From contig JAIUNH010000036.1 in the NCBI GenBank assembly GCA_020161965.1, positions 1 to 14,534 on the forward strand: a stretch of DNA of 14,534 nt, given 5' to 3'. The notes under the pieces were generated by a model that saw only the letters and a program-made list of their open reading frames with translations, had not been told where the DNA came from and did no database searches. Each line of letters opens with the position of its first letter. The first letter of the stretch is position 1. The stretch is from Pseudomonadota bacterium. GTDB lineage: Bacteria > Pseudomonadota > Alphaproteobacteria > CACIAM-22H2. The translations under genes and the position numbers were made by a program. This document shows positions 1 through 6,264 of this stretch, in pieces.

Positions 1-148
1 CGATCCGGTGCTCGCGCAGCATGAATGCCGAGGTGGGCGGATCGAGCCAGCGCAACGCCAGCACCAGCGCCACGCTGCCCAGCAGCGAGATCCCGGCCAG
101 CCAGCCTGCCAGGCGCAGCGTTCGACGCATCAGGATGCCCGCGGACAT
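1..148 (-). CDS. mtgA: Monofunctional peptidoglycan transglycosylase, N-terminal part (runs off the left edge)
   Basis: MtgA is an inner-membrane glycosyltransferase (GT51) that polymerises lipid II into glycan strands in the periplasm. Only the first 49 codons are here. They read as a short cytoplasmic start with RR at residues 8-9, one hydrophobic segment at about residues 11-32, and then RWLDPPTSAFMLRE at residues 33-46, the typical lead-in to the GT51 domain (family form: R-x-x-x-PPTSxFML). ATG at 148 is taken as the start; an in-frame ATG at 130 would also leave the membrane anchor intact. No clear ribosome binding site is visible for either. The gene is the third of a minus-strand run with prmC and ppiB, and this run seems not to belong to the same genome as the rest of the window. 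The catalytic domain lies outside, so the identification rests on the signal anchor and one motif. Confidence 0.72.
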   Translation of the reverse strand, partial: MSAGILMRRTLRLAGWLAGISLLGSVALVLALRWLDPPTSAFMLREHRI

Positions 149-186
149 GCCAGCCAAGCGGCAGCGGTTTTGCCGCCGCCGTGTCG

Positions 187-687
187 TCAGCCCTGCGGCG
201 CCTCGATCCGCTTCACCGACTCGATGGTGATCGGCTCGACCGGCACGTCCTGATGGCCGCCCCTGTTGCCGGTCTTCGCCGCCACGATGGCGTCGACCAC
301 GTCCATGCCGGAAGCCACGCGGCCGAACACGGCATAGCCGTAGTTGCCGGGCCGGTGATCGAGGAAGTCGTTGTCGACCACGTTGATGAAGAACTGCGAG
401 GTGGCGCTGTTGATGTCGTTGGTGCGCGCCATCGACAGCGTGCCGCGCTTGTTCTTCAGGCCGTTGCTGGCCTCGTTCTGGATCGGCGCGTGCTGGCCCT
501 GCTTGGTCTTCATGTCGGCGGTGAGACCGCCGCCCTGCACCATGAAGCCGGCGATGACGCGGTGGAAGACGGTGCCGTCGAAGTAGCCCTCGTCGGCGTA
601 CTTGAGGAAGTTCTCGACCGTGATCGGCGCCTGCTGATCGAACAGCTGGACCGTGAAGATGCCTTTGGAAGTTTTGAATTCGAGCAT
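187..687 (-). CDS. ppiB: Cyclophilin-type peptidyl-prolyl cis-trans isomerase
   Basis: This cytoplasmic foldase (EC 5.2.1.8) isomerises X-Pro bonds. The 166-residue protein covers the whole single-domain family and starts directly at the first strand (MLEFKTSKGIFTVQLF), with no signal peptide. Active-site residues are in place: FHRVIAGFMVQGGG at 41-54 holds the catalytic Arg43, Phe48 and Gln51, and SQFFINVVDNDFLDH at 97-111 holds the Gln-Phe-Phe core. The frame stays open upstream to 744, but those residues do not resemble the family, so the ATG at 687 is preferred. The C-terminus (HQDVPVEPITIESV) is close to E. coli PpiB, which suggests a gammaproteobacterial source. It lies 47 bp downstream of the prmC stop and 38 bp upstream of the mtgA start, all on the same strand. 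Confidence 0.93.
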   Translation of the reverse strand: MLEFKTSKGIFTVQLFDQQAPITVENFLKYADEGYFDGTVFHRVIAGFMVQGGGLTADMKTKQGQHAPIQNEASNGLKNKRGTLSMARTNDINSATSQFFINVVDNDFLDHRPGNYGYAVFGRVASGMDVVDAIVAAKTGNRGGHQDVPVEPITIESVKRIEAPQG

Positions 688-734
688 GTGAGTCGCGCGT
701 TGCAGATGAAGGGGAGGCGGGTTTTGCGGGTGCC

Positions 735-1040
735 TCAACGGCAACCCTCGGTGACCCGTTCGTGGCCCGCCAGATCGGCGTAGGAGCGTACGCGAGTGAA
801 GCCGTTGCGCACAAGCAGATCGCGGACCGCTGCGGCCTGTTTCCAGCCGTGCTCCAGGATCAGCCAGCCACCGCTGGCGAGATACCGTGGCGCCGTGCTG
901 GCGATCTGCTCGAGGGCGTCGAGTCCGTTGCGGCCGCTGAGCAGCGCCGTGGTGGGCTCGTAGCGGCGTACTTCGGCTGCAAGGTCGGGATCGTCCACGG
1001 CGATGTAGGGCGGATTGGCGGCGATCAAGTCGAACGGCCG
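735..1040 (-). pseudogene. prmC: PrmC (HemK) C-terminal fragment, cut at the junction
   Basis: PrmC is the S-adenosylmethionine-dependent methyltransferase that modifies the glutamine of the GGQ motif in peptide release factors. About 101 residues remain. They open with FDLIAANPPYI, whose NPPY is the substrate-glutamine site of N5-glutamine methyltransferases. They continue with RRYEPTTALLSGRNGLDAL, LILEHGWKQ (usually EHGxxQ or EIGxxQ) and end with DLAGHERVTEGCR. The N-terminal helical domain and the SAM-binding glycine motif are missing: upstream of about 1040 the frame stays open but the translation bears no family resemblance and lies antisense to the hsdR fragment. The fragment therefore stops at the same point as HsdR. 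If the junction is an assembly error this is a partial gene rather than a true pseudogene. Confidence 0.85.
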
Positions 1041-1628
1041 AAGGCGATCAAAGTGAAATTGGCCGACGGGAAAGAGCGCGCCATCCAGAGCATGGTCGCG
1101 ACGACGTTTTGGAGCGCCGATGGCAAGCCCATGTCGGCAGCACAGTTCCTCGAAGCTCTCTTTGGCGCATTGCCGGCGCTGTTCAAGGACGAGGATCAGT
1201 TGCGCCGTATCTGGAGCGTACCGGAGACGCGAAAGGCCTTGCTTGAGCGACTTGGCGACGCCGGGTTCAGCCGCGATTCGCTGGCGGAAATGCAAAAAGT
1301 GGTTTCCGCCGAGAAGAGCGATATTTTCGATGTTCTTGCGTATGTCGCTTTCGCCAGGGCGCCCGTGCCTCGGACGGACCGCGCGGCTTACGCCGGCGAG
1401 AAAGTCCGGAACAGCCTTGTGGCCGAACAACAGGCGTTCATCGACTTTGTCCTCGATCACTATGTTCGCGAGGGCGTCGACGAACTCGACGATACCAAAC
1501 TCGCGCCGTTGCTCAAGTTGCGCTATGGCAGCATCGACGACGCGAAGGGCAAGCTGGGGCCCGTGCCGAAAATCCGGGATCTATTCGTCGGGTTTCAGCG
1601 GCACTTGTACGAGATGCGCCAGTCCTGA
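1041..1628 (+). pseudogene. hsdR: Type I restriction enzyme HsdR, C-terminal fragment
   Basis: HsdR is the ATP-dependent translocase and nuclease subunit of type I restriction-modification enzymes. The 195 residues match only the C-terminal region of the EcoEI/EcoAI-type subunit (EcoEI_R_C domain, PF08463). Seen in order are KVKLADGKERAIQSM, TTFWSADGKPMSAAQFLEALF, LLERLGDAGFSRDSLAEM, AEKSDIFDVLAYVAFA and QQAFIDFVLDHYVREGVDEL. This domain contacts the rest of the complex; the nuclease and the two helicase domains are absent. The frame is open to the left back to about 762, but that part is antisense to prmC and is not HsdR. No hsdM or hsdS lies downstream; the next element is a tRNA terminator. 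The fragment cannot be an active restriction subunit as written. Confidence 0.85.
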
Positions 1629-1671
1629 CCGTATCGACGGTGGGCGCTTATCAGACGTGGGCTGAGAGGCC

Positions 1672-1710
1672 AAAACGAACAAAGCTCCGACGGGGTTCCG
1701 TCGGAGCTTT
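1672..1710 (-). terminator. Rho-independent terminator of tRNA-Ala
   Basis: A perfect 13-bp stem pairs 1681-1693 with 1698-1710 around a 4-base loop (GGTT). On the minus strand the stem is followed by GTTCGTTTTG. It lies 6 bp beyond the encoded CCA of the tRNA, so it most likely ends the tRNA transcript. It also stands between the tRNA and the convergent hsdR fragment and could stop read-through from that side, although the plus side has only TTT. Confidence 0.85.
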
Positions 1711-1716
1711 GTGTGA

Positions 1717-1792
1717 TGGTGGAGCCAAGCGGGATCGAACCGCTGACCTCCGCAATGCCATTGCGGCGCTCTCCCAGCTGAGCTATGGCCCC
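1717..1792 (-). tRNA. tRNA-Ala, anticodon GGC
   Basis: This 76-nt gene encodes its own CCA end. The acceptor stem GGGGCCA pairs with TGGCTCC and includes the G3-U70 wobble, the main alanine identity element. The D arm (AGCTCAGCTGGGAGAGC), the anticodon stem CCGCA/TGCGG enclosing the loop ATGGCAT (anticodon GGC) and the T arm (GGTTCGATCCC) are all regular. The 3' end points left, towards the hsdR fragment, as expected if a foreign island had integrated into the tRNA end; no integrase or duplicated tRNA end is visible in the window. Confidence 0.97.
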
Positions 1793-1835
1793 GAAACTCT
1801 TTGTCGGCCGGGGTTGGGGCCCCGTCGAAACCGCC

Positions 1836-1866
1836 TCTATATCGGGCGCCTCGGCCCGCCGCGCAA
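1836..1866 (-). promoter_or_regulatory. Possible promoter of tRNA-Ala
   Basis: On the minus strand TTGCGC (1861-1866) stands 19 bp before TATAGA (1836-1841), which ends 43 bp upstream of the mature tRNA 5' end. The spacing is longer than ideal and the -35 is imperfect, so this is a weak suggestion; the tRNA could instead be read through from the gene at 2223. Apart from this the 104 bases between the two genes show nothing recognisable. Confidence 0.3.
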
Positions 1867-1896
1867 GCGATAAATTGCGCGGATCGCGAACGCCGC

Positions 1897-2223
1897 TTAG
1901 CGCTCCTCGTCGTCCGCCTTCTCGACCACTTCGGCCACGTCCTCGTCGTCTTCGCCGAGCTCGGACGTGTCTTCCATGACCGTATCGTCTTCGTCTTCCT
2001 CTTCCTCCTCCGCCACGACCTCATCGGCCTCGACGGGGTCGGCGACGGGCTTGGGCGCCACGACGGCGGCGGCGGCCGGCTTGCCCCGGCGGCTCTTCAG
2101 CAGCACTTCGGGATCGTACTCGGCCTCGCATTTCGGGCAGACGATCGGGCTACGCTGCAGGTCGTAGAATCGCGCGCCGCAAGATTGGCACGTGCGCTTC
2201 AGACCCCATTCGGCTTTGGCCAT
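1897..2223 (-). CDS. TIGR02300-type zinc-ribbon protein with acidic tail
   Basis: This is a small 108-residue protein of a family found mainly in alphaproteobacteria, with no assigned function that I know of. The N-terminal 45 residues carry two CxxC pairs, C12/C15 (CQSC) and C29/C32 (CPKC), joined by the family hallmark FYDLQRSP; they should fold as one zinc ribbon. A basic stretch (KSRRGK, 43-48) and an Ala/Pro/Val linker lead to a tail from about residue 66 made largely of Glu and Asp, including EEEEEDEDD at 72-80. The tail looks disordered and might mimic nucleic acid or bind a basic partner (inference). The start ATG at 2223 is the only sensible one. It is divergent from aroA and is followed on the same strand by tRNA-Ala. 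Confidence 0.88.
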   Translation of the reverse strand: MAKAEWGLKRTCQSCGARFYDLQRSPIVCPKCEAEYDPEVLLKSRRGKPAAAAVVAPKPVADPVEADEVVAEEEEEDEDDTVMEDTSELGEDDEDVAEVVEKADDEER

Positions 2224-2387
2224 CGCGAAACCCTATAAAACGTGAAACCCGGAAAACGGGCGCGGGAAATGCCATGTCCCGGGGGCCCTGTCAACTTGCC
2301 ATCCCTTGGCCTTGTCCCCGGGGGGGCGGGATTGGTACAAGCCCCTGGCATTTTTGCCCTTTCCCGACCCGGAAGCGAAACGCCGAC

Positions 2388-3746
2388 ATGGCCCACGAAC
2401 AGACCCACCCCGCCGCCGCCAAGCCCGGCAACGCATTGAAGGGCGAAACCGGCGTGCCGGGCGACAAGTCGATTTCGCACCGCGCGCTGATGTTCGGCGG
2501 CCTTGCGGTCGGCCAAACGCGCATCACCGGCCTGCTGGAAGGCGAGGATGTGTTGCGCACCGCCGCCGCGATGCGCGCGATGGGGGCCGAGATCGTCAAA
2601 GAGGCCGACGGCACGTGGCGCACGCGCGGCCGGGGCATCGGGGCGCTCGCCGAACCCGCCGACGTGCTGGACCTTGGCAATGCGGGCACGGGGGCACGTT
2701 TGCTGATGGGTCTCGTCGCCGCCCATCCGATCTTCGCGGTGTTCACGGGCGATGCTAGCTTGCGCCGCCGCCCGATGGGCCGCGTCACCGCACCCTTGCT
2801 GCGCATGGGGGCGAAGTTCGAGCATCGCGGAACCAGCGAAGGCAAGGTGCTGCTGCCGCTCGCCGTCATCGGCGCCAAGAACCCGATGCCCATCGAATAC
2901 GAATTGCCGGTGGCGTCGGCGCAGGTGAAATCGGCGGTGCTGCTCGCCGGCCTCAACACGCCGGGCAAGACCACGACGGTCGAGAAGGCGCGCACCCGCG
3001 ACCATACCGAGCGCATGCTGCGCCATTTCGGCGCCGAGGTGACGATCGAGACCGCGAACGGCCTGACGCGCGCGACCGTCACCGGCCGCCCGGAACTCAA
3101 AGCCAGCGACGTGATCGTTCCCGGCGATCCGTCCTCGGCGGCGTTCCCGCTGGTCGCCGGTTTGATCGTGCCGGGATCGGATGTCACGGTGCGCGGCGTG
3201 GGGCTCAATCCCTTGCGCACCGGGCTTTTCACCACGTTGCGCGAGATGGGCGCCACACTCGATATCGCCAATAAGCGCGACCAAGCGGGCGAGGAAGTGG
3301 GCGATCTGAACGCGCGCTTCACCGCGTTGAAGGGCGTGGAAGTGCCGCCGGAGCGCGCCCCCTCGATGATCGACGAATACCCGATCCTCGCGGTCGCGGC
3401 GTCGTTCGCGAAGGGCCGCACGATCATGCGCGGCCTGCACGAGCTTCGCGTGAAGGAAAGCGATCGCCTCGCCGCCATCGCCAAGGGCTTGGAAGCCTGC
3501 GGCGTGAAAATCGCCATCGAAGGCGACGATCTGATCGTCGAAGGCAATGACGGTCCGCCGCCGGGTATGGAAGCGGCCACACCGGCGATCGCCACGCATC
3601 TCGATCACCGTATCGCGATGAGCTTCCTGGTGATGGGCCTTGCGGCGAAGAAGGGGACCCGCGTCGACGATTGCGCGACGATCGCCACCAGCTTCCCGGA
3701 CTTCCTGCCGCTGATCCGCCGCCTGGGCGGCGAAATCGTCGCGTGA
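2388..3746 (+). CDS. aroA: 3-phosphoshikimate 1-carboxyvinyltransferase (EPSP synthase), class II type
   Basis: The enzyme joins shikimate-3-phosphate and phosphoenolpyruvate to give EPSP, the sixth step of the shikimate pathway, in the cytoplasm. The 452-residue protein resembles Agrobacterium CP4 EPSPS throughout. It has VPGDKSISHRALMFGGLA (substrate-binding Lys27), EGEDVLRTAAAMRAMGA, GDASLRRRPMGR, ASAQVKSAVLLAGLN, RTRDHTERML, PGDPSSAAFPLVAG, SMIDEYPILAVAA with the catalytic Asp, LRVKESDRL and ATHLDHRIAMSFLVMGLA. The position equivalent to CP4 Ala100 is glycine here (LGNAGTGARLL, Gly100). The frame is open upstream to 2274, but that leader is proline- and tryptophan-rich and unlike the family; ATG 2388 has a GGAAG 10 bases before it. 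It overlaps cmk by 4 bp. Confidence 0.97.
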   Translation: MAHEQTHPAAAKPGNALKGETGVPGDKSISHRALMFGGLAVGQTRITGLLEGEDVLRTAAAMRAMGAEIVKEADGTWRTRGRGIGALAEPADVLDLGNAGTGARLLMGLVAAHPIFAVFTGDASLRRRPMGRVTAPLLRMGAKFEHRGTSEGKVLLPLAVIGAKNPMPIEYELPVASAQVKSAVLLAGLNTPGKTTTVEKARTRDHTERMLRHFGAEVTIETANGLTRATVTGRPELKASDVIVPGDPSSAAFPLVAGLIVPGSDVTVRGVGLNPLRTGLFTTLREMGATLDIANKRDQAGEEVGDLNARFTALKGVEVPPERAPSMIDEYPILAVAASFAKGRTIMRGLHELRVKESDRLAAIAKGLEACGVKIAIEGDDLIVEGNDGPPPGMEAATPAIATHLDHRIAMSFLVMGLAAKKGTRVDDCATIATSFPDFLPLIRRLGGEIVA

Positions 3747-4372
3747 ACGCGCCGAAGATCATCGCCATCGACGGCCCCGCCGCGGCGGGCAAGGGCACGC
3801 TCGCCAAGCGCGTGGCGGCGCATCTGGGTTACGACCATCTCGACACCGGATCGCTTTATCGCGCCGTCGCGTCGAAGACGTTGCGCTTGGGATTGAGCCC
3901 CGAAGACGCCGCGCAAAGCTTCACGGTCGCCGACCTCGACGCCACCGATTTGCGCAGCGAAAAGGTCGCGCAACAGGCCTCGGTCGTTGCAGTCGTACCG
4001 GCCGTGCGGGCGGCCCTTTTGGCGTTCCAGCGGGATTTCGCCCGTAAGCCGCCTGGCGGCACCGGCGCCGTGCTCGACGGGCGCGACGTGGGCACGGTCG
4101 TATGTCCTTGGCCGGACACGCTTAAATTCTTCGTGACCGCGTCGATCGACGCGCGCGCCAAGCGCCGATATGACGAATTGCGCGCGCGCGGTGAATCCCC
4201 TATGTATGCGTCCGTTTTCGCCGAGATGGCGGAACGCGACAAGCGGGACAGCCAGCGCAGTGCGGCGCCCCTTAAACCGGCGGATGACGCGATCCTTCTG
4301 GATACGTCCGATCTTTCCGCCGATGACGTGTTCCAAGCGGCTCTCGCCGCCATCCAGGGGAAAACGCGCTGA
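3743..4372 (+). CDS. cmk: Cytidylate kinase
   Basis: Cmk phosphorylates CMP and dCMP with ATP in pyrimidine nucleotide salvage. The 209 residues carry the P-loop GPAAAGKGT at 11-19, the CMP-binding LDTGSLYRA at 33-41 and LDGRDVGTVVCPWPDTLKFF at 111-130, followed by SIDARAKRRYDEL and the Arg-rich lid (ERDKRDSQR, 164-172). The start is the GTG at 3743, whose bases overlap the aroA stop codon (GTGA). This fits translational coupling and places the P-loop at the usual distance from the N-terminus. The frame continues further upstream inside aroA, but that stretch is antifamily sequence. Order aroA-cmk-rpsA is common in proteobacteria. Confidence 0.96.
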   Translation: MNAPKIIAIDGPAAAGKGTLAKRVAAHLGYDHLDTGSLYRAVASKTLRLGLSPEDAAQSFTVADLDATDLRSEKVAQQASVVAVVPAVRAALLAFQRDFARKPPGGTGAVLDGRDVGTVVCPWPDTLKFFVTASIDARAKRRYDELRARGESPMYASVFAEMAERDKRDSQRSAAPLKPADDAILLDTSDLSADDVFQAALAAIQGKTR

Positions 4373-4387
4373 ACGGATGGTCCGTTC
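4371..4387 (+). other. Hairpin between cmk and rpsA
   Basis: GAACGGA (4371-4377) pairs perfectly with TCCGTTC (4381-4387) around a 3-base loop, starting within the cmk stop codon. A second small stem, AAGGC with GCCTT, lies at about 4417-4431. No T-run follows, so neither is a classical terminator. They may be part of a structured rpsA leader; S1 represses its own translation in E. coli, but no such control has been shown here. Confidence 0.4.
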
Positions 4388-4470
4388 GGCGCAACTCGAA
4401 CCCCGGCGTCGGCGGAAGGCACAGGGCCTTACGGACGACCGGCGTTTGAAACGAGAGGCTTTTTCAAAAA

Positions 4471-6201
4471 ATGGCTAAAGCGTCCAGTCTCGCCCGTACG
4501 CGCACGTCCGTGCCGTCGGGTGCGGAAGATTTCTCGGCTCTTCTCGAAGAGTCGCTCGGCTCCGGCAATTCGTTCGAAGGCCGCGTCGTCAAGGGCCGCG
4601 TCGTGTCGGTCGAAGGCGATTTCGCGATCGTCGATGTCGGCCTCAAGGCCGAAGGCCGCGTCGCGCTGAAGGAATTCGGCGCCGCGGGTCAGCCCGCCGA
4701 AATCAAGGCCGGCGACACGGTCGACGTGTTCGTCGAGCGTATGGAAGACCGCAACGGCGAAGCCTCGCTGTCGCGCGACAAGGCGCGCCGCGAAGAAGCG
4801 TGGGGCGCTCTCGACAAGCAGTTCAAGGAAAACGCCCGCGTCAACGGCGTGATCTTCGGTCGCGTCAAGGGCGGCTTCACGGTCGATCTCGGCGGTGCGG
4901 TCGCGTTCTTGCCCGGCAGCCAGGTCGATATCCGCCCCGTGCGCGACATCACCCCGCTGATGGGCACGCCGCAGCCCTTCCAGATCCTCAAGATGGACCG
5001 CCGCCGCGGCAACATCGTCGTCTCGCGTCGTGCGGTTCTCGAAGAGACGCGCGCCGAGCAGCGTTCGGAACTGGTCGCCTCGCTCAAGGAAGGCCAGATC
5101 CTCGAAGGCGTGGTCAAGAACATCACCGATTACGGTGCGTTCGTGGACCTCGGCGGCGTGGACGGCTTGCTGCACGTCACCGACATCGCCTGGAAGCGTA
5201 TCAATCACCCGTCGGAAGCCCTCACGATCGGCCAGCACGTCAAGGTGCAGGTCGTTCGCTTCAACGCCGAAACCCAGCGCATCTCGCTGGGCATGAAGCA
5301 GCTTGAGGCGGATCCGTGGGAAGGCGTTGCCGCCAAGTATCCCGCGAACGCCAAGTTCAAGGGCCGCGTGACCAACATCACCGACTACGGCGCCTTCGTG
5401 GAGCTGGAGCCGGGCATCGAAGGCCTCGTCCACGTCTCGGAAATGAGCTGGACGAAGAAGAACGTCCATCCGGGCAAGATCGTTTCGACCTCGCAGGAAG
5501 TCGAAGTGATGGTGCTGGATGTCGACGCCGCCAAGCGCCGCATCTCGCTGGGTCTCAAGCAGTGCCTCGACAATCCGTGGGAGGTCTTCAAGGACCGCTT
5601 CACGCCGGGCACGGAGCTGGAAGGCGAAGTCAAGAACATCACCGAGTTCGGCCTGTTCGTGGGCCTGCCCGGCGATATCGACGGCATGGTCCATCTCTCG
5701 GATATCGATTGGGAGAAGACCGGCGAAGAGGCGATCAAGGCCTACAAGAAGGGCGACAAGGTCAAGGTCAAGGTGCTGGACACCGACGTCGAGAAGGAAC
5801 GTATCTCGCTCGGCATCAAGCAGCTCACCAACGACCCGTTCGAGTCCGCCATCTCGGGCTTCAAGAAGGGCGACGTCGTCACCGGTACGGTCTCGGCCGT
5901 GCAGGACAACGGCGTGGAACTGACGCTGGCCGACGGCATCACCGGCTTCATCCGCAAGTCGGATCTGTCGCGTGATCGCGCCGAACAGCGCCCGGACCGT
6001 TACGCAATCGGCGAAAAGGTCGACGCGAAGATCACGACGCTGGATCGCACCAGCCGCAAGATCCAGCTGTCGATCAAGGCGCGCGAGATCGAAGAAGACA
6101 AGGAAGCGATGGCCCAGTTCGGCTCGTCGGATTCCGGCGCTTCGCTCGGCGATATCCTGGGTGCGGCTCTCAAGCGCAAGCAGGAGAAGGACGGCGAGTA
6201 A
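4471..6201 (+). CDS. rpsA: 30S ribosomal protein S1
   Basis: S1 binds single-stranded mRNA on the small ribosomal subunit and helps initiation on structured or weak leaders. The 576-residue protein has six S1 (OB-fold) repeats at about 36-102, 122-188, 209-277, 295-364, 382-450 and 467-536. Repeats 3 and 4 are the most canonical (VKNITDYGAFVDLGGVDGLLH, split here as VKNITDYGAFVDL and GVDGLLH; then VTNITDYGAFVEL with GLVHVSEMSW). The first two are divergent, as expected for the ribosome-binding part. The C-terminal 40 residues are charged and Ser-rich. A GAGAGG box lies 12 bases before the ATG, a rather long spacing. A terminator follows 28 bases after the stop, so this is the last gene of the aroA-cmk-rpsA run. 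Confidence 0.98.
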   Translation: MAKASSLARTRTSVPSGAEDFSALLEESLGSGNSFEGRVVKGRVVSVEGDFAIVDVGLKAEGRVALKEFGAAGQPAEIKAGDTVDVFVERMEDRNGEASLSRDKARREEAWGALDKQFKENARVNGVIFGRVKGGFTVDLGGAVAFLPGSQVDIRPVRDITPLMGTPQPFQILKMDRRRGNIVVSRRAVLEETRAEQRSELVASLKEGQILEGVVKNITDYGAFVDLGGVDGLLHVTDIAWKRINHPSEALTIGQHVKVQVVRFNAETQRISLGMKQLEADPWEGVAAKYPANAKFKGRVTNITDYGAFVELEPGIEGLVHVSEMSWTKKNVHPGKIVSTSQEVEVMVLDVDAAKRRISLGLKQCLDNPWEVFKDRFTPGTELEGEVKNITEFGLFVGLPGDIDGMVHLSDIDWEKTGEEAIKAYKKGDKVKVKVLDTDVEKERISLGIKQLTNDPFESAISGFKKGDVVTGTVSAVQDNGVELTLADGITGFIRKSDLSRDRAEQRPDRYAIGEKVDAKITTLDRTSRKIQLSIKAREIEEDKEAMAQFGSSDSGASLGDILGAALKRKQEKDGE

Positions 6202-6229
6202 TCGCCGACTTTCCTTCGTAAGAACGACG

Positions 6230-6264
6230 ACGGGCGGCACCTCGCGGTGCCGCCCGTTTTCGTT
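6230..6264 (+). terminator. Rho-independent terminator after rpsA
   Basis: A perfect 12-bp GC-rich stem pairs 6230-6241 with 6246-6257 around TCGC and is followed by TTTCGTTT on the plus strand. It ends at the stop codon of the convergent aminopeptidase gene (6265-6267). The minus side lacks a T-run, so it chiefly serves rpsA. Confidence 0.9.

Noticed and set aside
2274..2387. Upstream in-frame extension of aroA
   Set aside because: The 38 extra residues are unlike EPSP synthases, and the ATG at 2388 has a suitable ribosome binding site. This spacer has no convincing promoter either.
2250..2387. GC-rich repeats (CCCGGGGG twice) upstream of aroA as an operator
   Set aside because: They are short low-complexity G/C runs with no symmetry that stands out from the base composition.
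2199..3608. A 469-codon open frame antisense to aroA
   Set aside because: AroA on the other strand is certain; the antisense product is low-complexity Arg/His/Ala sequence with no family signature.
4429..6240. A 603-codon open frame antisense to rpsA
   Set aside because: It is a shadow of biased GC-rich codon use in rpsA; its translation is His/Asp/Arg/Leu-rich and repeats with the period of the S1 domains.
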